The position numbers and the translations under genes were made by a program. From positions 186,001 through 250,000 of the forward strand of contig CAWJJU010000002.1 in assembly GCA_963843315.1 (NCBI GenBank): a stretch of 64,000 nucleotides of DNA, written 5' to 3'. The notes under the pieces are model-generated. The model worked only from the letters and a program-made list of their open reading frames with translations. It made no database searches and was not told where the DNA came from. Below are positions 57,266 to 64,000 of the stretch, one piece after another. Position 1 is the stretch's first letter; each line of letters opens with the position of its first letter. The stretch comes from JAWVFM01 sp963843315 (lineage in GTDB: Bacteria > Actinomycetota > Thermoleophilia > Solirubrobacterales > 70-9).

Positions 57266-57646
57266 CTAGCTCGCCATCCCCCAGAAGAGCATCGAGGTCT
57301 TGTCGTCGGGGTCCACCCGCACGGTGATCTCGGCGCCCGGCTGGAGGCTCTCCAGCACGCTCGCCTGCATCGACTGCGTGAAGGTGTTGTCGTAGGCCGG
57401 GCCGTCGGCCGGGCGGACGTCGACGTCGAAGGCGATCTCCTTGCCGCCTCCCATGTCGGTCTTGCCCGTCTCGCTCATCGCCTTGATCGTGGCCGGCATG
57501 TTCACGCCCGACTGGTTGAGCTTGATCGCGCGGTCTCGGTACGTCGCGGCGTCGGTCATTCCCTGCGGTGACATCGACTCGCCGGCGCTCTTCGTCATCT
57601 GGGACGCCTGAGATGCGGCGTCCTTCATTCGATCCATGAATCCCAT
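57266..57646 (-). CDS. Small conserved-looking protein of unknown function
   Basis: A 126-residue protein, hydrophilic, no membrane segments. The N-terminal 45 residues are helical and Met/Gln/Ser-rich (DRMKDAASQASQMTKSAGES), and the rest reads as a small beta domain (NMPATIKAMSETGKTDMGGG, then EITVRVDPDDKTSMLFWG), similar in layout to a SHOCT-less DUF found next to stress genes; I do not assign a family. The ribosome binding site GGAGG is good. It lies between an SDR and tRNA-Val. Confidence 0.6.
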   Translation of the reverse strand: MGFMDRMKDAASQASQMTKSAGESMSPQGMTDAATYRDRAIKLNQSGVNMPATIKAMSETGKTDMGGGKEIAFDVDVRPADGPAYDNTFTQSMQASVLESLQPGAEITVRVDPDDKTSMLFWGMAS

Positions 57647-57755
57647 GCGTCGATTCCTCCTGGTTGGTTCCCGCTCGCGAGACTACAACGGATCGGCTAC
57701 TCCCGAACGGCCGGACCATTCGTCCGCAATGGGCAACGCCCAGAAGGGGGTTCGA

Positions 57756-57828
57756 TGGGCGGTGCCGGGCTCGAACCGGCGACCTACGCGGTGTAAGCGC
57801 GTCGCTCTCCCAACTGAGCTAACCGCCC
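57756..57828 (-). tRNA. tRNA-Val (TAC)
   Basis: A 73-base cloverleaf on the minus strand: acceptor GGGCGGT pairing with ACCGCCC, D arm TAGCTCAGTTGGGAGAGC, anticodon stem ACGCG/CGCGT around CTTACAC (anticodon TAC), T arm with GGTTCGAGCC, and discriminator A. CCA is not encoded. Confidence 0.95.
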
Positions 57829-57835
57829 GCGGGGA

Positions 57836-58606
57836 TTATGGGCGACCGGAGCTCGCCGCGAGCAGGAACCTGACCACGCCCTCGGGGTCGTCCCACATCG
57901 GCGTGTGGCCCCATCCGGGCATCGACGTCAGCGTCGCGCCGGGCGGCACGCGCGCTGAGCTGGGAGGGCCGACGATGCGGTCGGCCTCGCCCCAGGCGAT
58001 CGCGACGGGAACCTCGATCCGGCCCTGGTCGTCGAACACCGAGCGGCGCATCTCGTCGTTGGCGGCGGCGTAGCCGGCTGATGCCAAATAGGAGCGCACC
58101 AGATCCTGCGCGTCGCGCGCGGGGACCTTCTCCGGGCTCGCCATCGTGCTGCTGAGGACCAGCGCGCGGCCGCGCGAGGTGCGCAGCAGGCCGTTGACGA
58201 GCGGGCGCAGCCGGTTGGCGATTCCGTGGGTGTCGCGGGTGCGGGGCCCCAGCGGCCGCCGCCACAGGCCCGCGGGCGAGATCGCCGCAACCGAGGCGGC
58301 GCCTCCAGCCTTCGCCATCTCGAGCGCGACCCAGGCGCCGAGCGAGTTCCCCGCGACATGGGGGCGCTCGATGTCCAGCTCATCGCAGAAGCGGGTGACC
58401 GCGCCCGCCAGCGCCTGCGCCGTCGGGGCCTCCTCCAAGGGAGTGGACCCGCCGAAGCCGGGCAGGTCCACCGACACGACGTCGCGCTCGGCGGCCAGGG
58501 CGTCGAAGACCGGGCGCCAGATCACCTGGCTGCCGCCCAAGCCGTGGACGAGCAACAGCGCCGGGCCCGCGCCCGCGCGGGTGTGACTCAGCGTTGTCGC
58601 GCTCAC
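57836..58606 (-). CDS. Alpha/beta hydrolase
   Basis: A 256-residue soluble hydrolase. LLVHGLGGSQVIWRPV gives the oxyanion hole, HVAGNSLGAWVALEMA the nucleophile Ser, AWGEADRIVGP the acid, and GWGHTPMWDDP the base His. Such enzymes include lipases, esterases and lactonases. The GTG start overlaps the CFA-synthase stop (GTGA), so it is the last gene of a four-gene lipid operon, and a lipid or acyl substrate is likely. Confidence 0.85.
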   Translation of the reverse strand: MSATTLSHTRAGAGPALLLVHGLGGSQVIWRPVFDALAAERDVVSVDLPGFGGSTPLEEAPTAQALAGAVTRFCDELDIERPHVAGNSLGAWVALEMAKAGGAASVAAISPAGLWRRPLGPRTRDTHGIANRLRPLVNGLLRTSRGRALVLSSTMASPEKVPARDAQDLVRSYLASAGYAAANDEMRRSVFDDQGRIEVPVAIAWGEADRIVGPPSSARVPPGATLTSMPGWGHTPMWDDPEGVVRFLLAASSGRP

Positions 58607-59844
58607 GCGCCGGCCGCCGGCCGGGAGATCGCGGTGGCCGAGGCCAGGGCGTCGCCGCGCCACTGCGGCTTGGCCAGCAGCAGCTGCACGTCGCGGATCC
58701 GCCGCTCGGCGAAGCCGGCCTCGCAGAAGCACAGGTAGAACCGCCACAGCCTGCGGAAGCGCTCGTCGTAGCCGTGTGCGCGCAGGCGGCCGAAGCTCGC
58801 CTCGAAGCGCTCGCGCCACAGCTGGAGCGTGCGCACGTAGTGGGCGCTGATGTCCTCGTGCCAGATGGCGCTCATGTCGGTCACGCGCGAGACCCGCTCG
58901 CCGATGATCCCGAGCGAGGGCAGGCAGCCCCCGGGGAAGATGTGGGTGTTGGCGAAGCTCTTGGAGCCCTTCTCGATCTCGTAGGCACGGTCGTCGATGA
59001 TGATCGCCTGCAGGAAGGCGACGCCGTCCGGGCGCAGCAGCTCGGAGCACTTGCGGAAGTAGTCGTCGAAGTACTGCCAGCCGACGGCCTCGATCATCTC
59101 GATCGAGACGAGCTTGGTGAACTCGCCCCGGAGATCGCGGTAGTCGGAGTCGAGCACGGTGACGAGGTCGCCGACGCCGGCGCCGCGCACCCGCTCGCGG
59201 GCCAGCGAGTACTGCTCCTTGGAGATCGTCGTCGTCGTGACGCGGCAGCCTCTCTCGGTCGCCGCGTGGATCGCCATTCCGCCCCAGCCGGTGCCGATCT
59301 CCACGAGCTCGTCGCCCTGCCCGAGCCGCAGCCGATCGCAGGCGCGCTCGAGCTTGGCGAGCTGGGCCTCCTCGAGGGTCGCGCCGGGGCCCTCGAAGAG
59401 CGCGCACGAGTACATCATCCGCTCGTCGAGGAAGCTCGCGAAGAGCTCGTTGCCAAGGTCGTAGTGGGCGGCGATGTTCTGCACCGCGCCGCGCCTGGTG
59501 TTGCGGGGAACGAGCCGCGCGAGCCGCTGCAACGGCCCGACGATCGGCTGGACGCGGTTGCGAAGGCGATCGAAGCGCGGGATCTCGCGCGCGGCGATCC
59601 GGGTGAGCGTCACCGGGTCGTCCGTGTCCCACAGGCCGTCGACATAGCCGGCTCCCCAGGTCGCGCTGCCGCGCAGGGCCGCCTCCCAGGCCCGCGGGTC
59701 GTTGATGCGCACCTCGGCCCGCAGCTCCGCGTCCGGGGGGCCGTAGGCGCGGCGCCTGCCGTTCTCGACCACCTCGACCTGCCCGGAGCGCAGGCCGCCC
59801 AGGATCCGTTCGACGACCTTCTTGGCGACGCCGGCGCGGTTCAT
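58603..59844 (-). CDS. Cyclopropane-fatty-acyl-phospholipid synthase family methyltransferase
   Basis: A 413-residue SAM-dependent enzyme acting on unsaturated acyl chains of phospholipids. The N-terminal domain ends in NIAAHYDLGNELFASFLDERMMYSCALF, the SAM loop is LVEIGTGWGGMAIHAA, and the catalytic area has SIEMIEAVGWQYFDDYF with HIFPGGCLPS. It may make a cyclopropane or, in the tuberculostearic-type pathway, a methyl branch. It overlaps the DUF1365 gene (ATGA) and the hydrolase gene (GTGA). Confidence 0.9.
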   Translation of the reverse strand: MNRAGVAKKVVERILGGLRSGQVEVVENGRRRAYGPPDAELRAEVRINDPRAWEAALRGSATWGAGYVDGLWDTDDPVTLTRIAAREIPRFDRLRNRVQPIVGPLQRLARLVPRNTRRGAVQNIAAHYDLGNELFASFLDERMMYSCALFEGPGATLEEAQLAKLERACDRLRLGQGDELVEIGTGWGGMAIHAATERGCRVTTTTISKEQYSLARERVRGAGVGDLVTVLDSDYRDLRGEFTKLVSIEMIEAVGWQYFDDYFRKCSELLRPDGVAFLQAIIIDDRAYEIEKGSKSFANTHIFPGGCLPSLGIIGERVSRVTDMSAIWHEDISAHYVRTLQLWRERFEASFGRLRAHGYDERFRRLWRFYLCFCEAGFAERRIRDVQLLLAKPQWRGDALASATAISRPAAGA

Positions 59845-60593
59845 CGGGCCTCGGCGGCCGACCGGCCCGGGTGCGGGTGGTACGGGGCGCCCTTCAGGCG
59901 CAGGCGCAGCGCCTGCCAGTAGATGAGCGCCGATATGCGCATGCCCATCGCCGGATATCGAAGCAGGACCCGCCGCATCAGCGCGGGCGAGAGCTCGCGG
60001 CGGCGCAGGGAGAGCGTGGCGTCGAATGCCGGCTCCCCCTCGTTCGTCGAGTCGATATGGACGACGAGCTCGTCTCCGGGCGTCGTCGTGCGCCAGCCGT
60101 AGGTGTGGTCCATGCCCATCAGCGGCGAGACGTGGAAGGACTTCTCGAGGCTGCCGGTGATCACGTGCCCGTCGCCGGCGTGGCCGATCGTGTACGCGTG
60201 GCGCTCTCCCCACGGGGTGTTGGTGACCTCGGCGACGACGGAGCGCACCCTCTCCCCCGCCTCGTCGAAGCAGAAGTAGAAGGAGACCGGGTTGAAGGAG
60301 TGCCCCAGGTAGCGCAGGTTCGCCAGCAGCCGGACCGGGCCGCTCGCCTCCGCACCCGCCTCGGCGGCCTTCTCGCGCACGCAGTCGGCAAGTGGGCGCT
60401 GCACGTCGCCCAGGAAGTCGGAGCGGCGAAACCACGCGGGAGCGGGACGGCGCGCGGACCACAGGGCGAACGGGTCCAGGACCTCGGGCAGCTCGTCGAG
60501 GTCGAGGTATGGCAGGAAGAGCCGGTAGCGGAACTCGTGCTCGGGCTCCCGCCGGCGGTGCCTGACCCAGCCGGTATAGATGGCGCTAGCCAT
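59841..60593 (-). CDS. DUF1365 protein
   Basis: A 250-residue protein of the DUF1365 family, typically between a FAD oxidoreductase and a CFA synthase. Diagnostic blocks: IYTGWVRHRRREPEHEFRYRLF, LLANLRYLGHSFNPVSFYFCFD, VTNTPWGERHAYT and FHVSPLMGMDHTYGW. A longer frame upstream exists, but the ATG at 60593 fits the family N terminus (MASAIYTGWV). The biochemical role is not established; linkage implies acyl-lipid modification. A two-hairpin element lies in the gap before it. Confidence 0.9.
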   Translation of the reverse strand: MASAIYTGWVRHRRREPEHEFRYRLFLPYLDLDELPEVLDPFALWSARRPAPAWFRRSDFLGDVQRPLADCVREKAAEAGAEASGPVRLLANLRYLGHSFNPVSFYFCFDEAGERVRSVVAEVTNTPWGERHAYTIGHAGDGHVITGSLEKSFHVSPLMGMDHTYGWRTTTPGDELVVHIDSTNEGEPAFDATLSLRRRELSPALMRRVLLRYPAMGMRISALIYWQALRLRLKGAPYHPHPGRSAAEAR

Positions 60594-60604
60594 CGGTTGG
60601 GTCA

Positions 60605-60649
60605 GGGGCTTTGCCCCGAAAGCAGCAGGTAAGGACGGCGAAGCCGTCC
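60605..60649 (+). repeat. Two-hairpin dispersed element, copy E
   Basis: Stem 1 GGGGC-TTT-GCCCC (60605-60617), linker GAAAGCAGCAGGTAA, stem 2 GGACGGCGAAGCCGTCC (60633-60649). It occupies the 82-bp gap between the FAD oxidoreductase and DUF1365 genes, in the opposite orientation to their transcription. Confidence 0.85.
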
Positions 60650-60675
60650 GCGAGTGGTTCATATCGCCGACGCTG

Positions 60676-61956
60676 TCACGCCGCCAGCTCCATCGCCGGC
60701 TGCCGGCTTGCCGCAAGCAGCGGAGCGCAGGCGCGATGGGCGCTCCAGCAGCCGTCCTCGTGGAAGCCCCAGCGCCAGTAGGCGCCGCAGTAGTGGACAC
60801 GATCCCGGCCCGATACCTCCTCGAACCGGCGCTGCGCGGCGTATGCGGCGTGATCGATCACCGGATGGGAATAATCGAACGTTCCGAGGACGCGTGCCGG
60901 GTCGATCCTCTCCTCCATGTTCAGCGTGACGAAGTAGTCGTGCTCGGCGTCGAGCTTCTGGAGGTTGTTCATCCAGTAGGTCAGCGAGGAGCGCCCGGGC
61001 GGACCGCCGGCGAGATGGAAGTTCCAGCTGGCCCACGCGCGCCGCCGTTGCGGCATGAGCGAGGAGTCGGTGTGCAGGACCGCGCGATTGGGCCGATAGG
61101 CAATGGCCCCCAAAACCCTGCGCTCTGCCTCGGTCGGCTCCGCGAGCATCGCGAGCGCCTGATCGGAGTGGGAGGCGATGACGACCTCGTCGTACAGCTC
61201 GGTCTCGCAGCGGTCGGCCTCCACCGCCACCGCTCCGGGCAGCCGCGTGATGCGCCGCACCGCCGCGCCGCAGCGGACGCGGCCGCCGAGCCGGCCGGTG
61301 AGCGCCTCGACGTAGCGGCGCGAGCCACCCAGCACGGTGCGCCAGCGCGGGCGAGAGCTCTGGCGCAGCTGGCCGTGGTTGGCGAGGAACTCCGCCAGGA
61401 ACCCGACCGGAAACGTCTCCATCTGGGCGGGGTCGGTGGACCACACCGCCGCGATCTGCGGGACGATCGCGCGGTTCACGTACCAGTCGGAGTAGCCGCC
61501 GTCGCGCAGGAACTCGGCGACCGACGGGGCATCGGCGCGGCCGATGAGCGGAGCTACGTCGCGACAGAAGCGCAGGTGGTCGCGAATCAGTTGCAGGAAG
61601 CGCGGATCGGCGAGACGGCGACGCTGCGCGAACAGGCCCCGCTTCGTGTTGGCGAATTCGAAGGCGCCGTCGGGCGTCGCCATCGACATCCCCATAGCGG
61701 ATGGCTGGGTCGCGACGCCGAGCTCGTCCAGGAGCGCCTCGAAGCGGGGGTAGTTGCGGTCGTTGAGCACGATGAAGCCCGTGTCGACGCCGAGGGTCCC
61801 GCGTGGGTCGTCGACCTCGACGGTGTTGGCGTGCCCGCCCGCTCGCGGCGCCGATTCGTAGAGGACGACGTCGTGCCGAGGGGCAAGCAGGTGGGCCGCC
61901 GTCAGGCCGGAGACGCCACCGCCGACGACGGCGATCCTGGAGCGAGTCGAGTCCAT
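60676..61956 (-). CDS. FAD-dependent oxidoreductase (amine oxidase-like)
   Basis: A 426-residue flavoprotein. The dinucleotide fold RIAVVGGGVSGLTAAHLL and YESAPRAGGHANTV are at the N terminus; TGFIVLNDRNYPRF and the C-terminal YCGAYWRWGFHEDGCWSA are typical of the subgroup encoded beside DUF1365 and CFA synthases. It is the first gene of the operon that runs on to DUF1365, CFA synthase and hydrolase. A role as acyl-chain desaturase or reductase for the CFA product is inferred from context. Confidence 0.88.
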   Translation of the reverse strand: MDSTRSRIAVVGGGVSGLTAAHLLAPRHDVVLYESAPRAGGHANTVEVDDPRGTLGVDTGFIVLNDRNYPRFEALLDELGVATQPSAMGMSMATPDGAFEFANTKRGLFAQRRRLADPRFLQLIRDHLRFCRDVAPLIGRADAPSVAEFLRDGGYSDWYVNRAIVPQIAAVWSTDPAQMETFPVGFLAEFLANHGQLRQSSRPRWRTVLGGSRRYVEALTGRLGGRVRCGAAVRRITRLPGAVAVEADRCETELYDEVVIASHSDQALAMLAEPTEAERRVLGAIAYRPNRAVLHTDSSLMPQRRRAWASWNFHLAGGPPGRSSLTYWMNNLQKLDAEHDYFVTLNMEERIDPARVLGTFDYSHPVIDHAAYAAQRRFEEVSGRDRVHYCGAYWRWGFHEDGCWSAHRACAPLLAASRQPAMELAA

Positions 61957-62010
61957 TCGTGGACTACCTACGCACGTGGAGCGCCGTCGGATCTCTAGTC
62001 TCGCCCGCCG

Positions 62011-63693
62011 ATGCCCCGCCTGTGCACCGCTCTCGTCGCCGGGCTCGCCGCGCTTGCGATCTCGCCGGCGGCGGCGGGCGCCGCGGAGGACCTCGCGAAC
62101 GAGCCCCCGTTTGGCGGCTCCAAGCCGCCGCCGCTGGTGCGCCCGCCCTCACAGGACCGAGCCCCGGCGGGCTTTCGGCTCAACGCCCTCCAGGCGATCG
62201 GGATCGCACTGCGGGCGCCTGCCGTTGACGCCGAGGAGGCCGAGGGCCCGCTCGACGCGGTTGCGGTCGAACGCGGGCCCAACGAGTGGCAGGTCGACTT
62301 TCGCGATTCGTCCGGGGAGAAGGTGGCGGAGGCGATCGTCGTCGACGCCACCGGCCAGGTCTTGGGCGCCTGGCATAACCAGCAGCTCGGCACCCCGCTT
62401 GCCCGTGGATACAGCGGCGCGGTCGCCCAGGCCGTCAACGCGCCCTACGTGTGGCTCCTGCTGAGCCTCCTCTTCGTCCTGCCCTTCTTCGACCCCCGTC
62501 GCCCGCTGCGGCTGCTGCACGCCGACCTGCTCGTGCTGATGGGGCTGGGGATCTCCCTCTTCTTCTTCAACCGGGGCGAGATCACCACCTCGGTGCCGCT
62601 CACCTATCCGGTGCTCGGCTACTTCCTGCTGCGGATGCTGATCGCCGGCATCTGGCCCCGGGAGCGCGAGGGACCGGTGGTCCCGGCGATCCCGATCCGC
62701 TGGCTGGCGTGGGGAGCGGTGGCCCTGGCGGCCGCGAGGATCGCGCTCAACGTCGTCGACTCGCACGTGATCGACATCGGCGTCGCCGGGGTCATCGGGG
62801 CCGACCACATCACCCACGGCCAGGATCTCTACGCGGGCGGGTTCTCACCGGGCATCGACATCCGCGGCGACGTCTACGGCCCCTTCAACTACCTCGCCTA
62901 CGTCCCCTTCGAGCTGGCCTGGCCCTGGCACGGGACCTGGGGGTCGGTGCCGGCCGCGCACGCGGCGGCCATCGCCTTCGACCTGCTCACGGCCCTGGGC
63001 CTGCTCGCCCTCGGCCGCCGCCTTCGCGCCGGCATCGAGGGGCGTTCGCTCGGGATCGCCCTGGCCTTCGCCTGGCTCGCCTGCCCGTGGACCCTCTACG
63101 CGATGAACGCAAACGCCAACGACGGCCTGGTCGCCCTGCTGTCCGTCGGCGCGATGCTTGCGCTGGCCTCACCCGCCGGGCGCGGCGTGATGGTTGGGCT
63201 GGCCACGGCCGCAAAGCTCGGGCCCGCCGCGCTGGCACCCCTGTTCGCTTCGGGACGCGAGCGGCGCGTGCGCGACTGGCTGGTGTTCGGCGCTGCCTTC
63301 GTGCTGGTCCTGGTCGTTGCCTTCGCGCCCTTCATCCCGCCCGGCGGCGTCGGCGACGTCTACGACCGCACCTTCGGCTACCAGGCTTCCCGCAGCTCGC
63401 CCTTCAGCGTGTGGGGGCTGGCGCCGTCGCTGCACCCGCTTCAGCCAATCGTCCGCGCCGGCGCCGTCGCGCTGGCCGTGGGCGTGGCGTTCTACCCGCG
63501 CAGCCGCAGCTCGGTGCAGGTCGCCGCGCTCGCCGCCGCGGTCACGATCGCGACGCAGCTGGGCGCCACCCACTGGTTCTACTTCTACGTCTGCTGGTTC
63601 CTGCCGTTCGTGCTGGTCGCGAGCTTCGGCTCGCAGCGGCAGGTGGTGCCTAGGCCAGAGTCGTTCGCAGCTCGCCAAGCTGCGGCGAGCTGA
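62011..63693 (+). CDS. GT87-like polytopic membrane protein
   Basis: A 560-residue protein. It has a signal-like N terminus (VAGLAALAISPAAAGA), then about 120 external residues with VRDSSGEKVAEAIVVDATGQVLGAW-like PepSY-type layout (observed FRDSSGEKVAEAIVVD), then some eleven membrane segments. DVYGPFNYLAYVPFE and MNANANDGLVALLSVGA are typical of GT87/DUF2029 mannosyltransferases, and an acidic Asp-containing loop lies after the first span (ADHITHGQDLYAGG). The use of a lipid-linked sugar is inferred. Its 3' end overlaps the converging FAH gene by 44 bp. Confidence 0.75.
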   Translation: MPRLCTALVAGLAALAISPAAAGAAEDLANEPPFGGSKPPPLVRPPSQDRAPAGFRLNALQAIGIALRAPAVDAEEAEGPLDAVAVERGPNEWQVDFRDSSGEKVAEAIVVDATGQVLGAWHNQQLGTPLARGYSGAVAQAVNAPYVWLLLSLLFVLPFFDPRRPLRLLHADLLVLMGLGISLFFFNRGEITTSVPLTYPVLGYFLLRMLIAGIWPREREGPVVPAIPIRWLAWGAVALAAARIALNVVDSHVIDIGVAGVIGADHITHGQDLYAGGFSPGIDIRGDVYGPFNYLAYVPFELAWPWHGTWGSVPAAHAAAIAFDLLTALGLLALGRRLRAGIEGRSLGIALAFAWLACPWTLYAMNANANDGLVALLSVGAMLALASPAGRGVMVGLATAAKLGPAALAPLFASGRERRVRDWLVFGAAFVLVLVVAFAPFIPPGGVGDVYDRTFGYQASRSSPFSVWGLAPSLHPLQPIVRAGAVALAVGVAFYPRSRSSVQVAALAAAVTIATQLGATHWFYFYVCWFLPFVLVASFGSQRQVVPRPESFAARQAAAS

Positions 63694-64000
63694 TCACGAC
63701 CTCGTCGCCCGGCCGAAGCCAGACGTGCGGGTTGCGGCCGAGGCCGACGCCGGACGGCGTGCCCGTCGAGATGATGTCGCCCGGCTCGAGGGTCATGAGG
63801 CTCGAGAGGTCGGCGACCAGCTCGGGCACCCCGAAGATCAGGTCGTCGGTCGCCGAGGCCTGCATCTCCTCGCCGTTCAGGGTGAGGCTGAAGGAGATCG
63901 CGTCGTGCCGCACCTCGTCGGCGGTGACGAGCGCGGGCCCGCACGGAGCCGAGCCGTCGAAGACCTTGCCCGGCATCCACTGCGGCGTGGCGCCCTGCAG
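63650..64000 (-). CDS. Fumarylacetoacetate hydrolase-family protein (partial)
   Basis: The last 116 residues of an FAH-family enzyme, open to the right edge of the window. The end of the catalytic fold is visible: ISFSLTLNGEEMQASATDDLIF, LVADLSSLMTLEPGDIISTGTPSGVGLG and RPGDEVVISSPQLGELR. The motif GDIISTGTPSGVG is a hallmark. Such proteins include hydratases, decarboxylases and acylpyruvases; the metal-binding Glu residues lie upstream, outside the window. Confidence 0.9.
   Translation of the reverse strand: MQGATPQWMPGKVFDGSAPCGPALVTADEVRHDAISFSLTLNGEEMQASATDDLIFGVPELVADLSSLMTLEPGDIISTGTPSGVGLGRNPHVWLRPGDEVVISSPQLGELRTTLA

Overview
The window is a GC-rich, gene-dense actinobacterial chromosome segment. 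The gene content (PurS/PurQ/PurL-type FGAM synthase, an HspR-controlled dnaK operon, an F420-type luciferase-like oxidoreductase, bacterial phosphatidylinositol genes, a cyclopropane/tuberculostearic-type lipid operon) fits Actinomycetota, and my inference is the Thermoleophilia/Solirubrobacterales branch. No phage, IS element or CRISPR array is visible. No stretch longer than 300 bases lacks a gene.

Layout. 1-27.6 kb: a purine-biosynthesis region, mostly on the minus strand. It holds purH, purN, purF, purL, purQ, purS, purC, purB, purE and purD, which is every step from PRPP to IMP except PurM and PurK. It is interleaved with recQ, an ABC exporter, a secreted peptidase, and a cell-surface glycan set: three PAPS-type sulfotransferases, two of three paralogous GT4-like glycosyltransferases, a GT-C mannosyltransferase-like protein, and a lipoprotein sulfatase divergent from a heparinase-like lipoprotein. 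27.6-36.3 kb: the heat-shock operon dnaK-grpE-dnaJ-hspR, followed by a small membrane protein and clpB, then the third GT paralog. 36.3-39.8 kb: cytochrome c, a secreted His-tract phosphoesterase, endonuclease III and a dehalogenase-like hydrolase. 39.8-45.3 kb: inositol-lipid genes (PAP2 enzyme, CDP-alcohol phosphotransferase, inositol-3-phosphate synthase) and a PimA-like glycosyltransferase that appears fused to a PHP domain. 45.3-53.7 kb: a UDG-like protein, an endoglycoceramidase-like hydrolase, an LLM oxidoreductase, an RNA methyltransferase, an M3-like peptidase, a phasin/histone-like protein and argF. 53.7-64 kb: tRNA-Glu, lgt, two SDRs, a catalase-like peroxidase, tRNA-Val, a lipid-modification operon (FAD oxidoreductase, DUF1365, CFA synthase, hydrolase), a GT87-like membrane protein and a partial FAH-family protein.

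The most unusual content is non-coding. Three families of small dispersed inverted repeats sit at gene borders. (1) A two-hairpin element of about 47 bp is present in five places, with compensatory base changes in its stems, and in two places it supplies the stop codon of the preceding gene. (2) A 13-bp near-perfect palindrome (GGGGTCWGACCCC) clusters at gene starts and adds a Gly-Ser-Asp-Pro peptide to several N termini. (3) A 48-bp hairpin with a conserved loop occurs twice, 29 kb apart.

Quality warning. At least nine conserved genes contain single-base frameshifts, nearly all +1, densest at 42.7-48.3 kb. They look like consensus indel errors rather than true pseudogenes: in each clear case the span length modulo 3 equals the number of extra bases inferred from the protein. 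Genes are annotated as whole units with the break noted.
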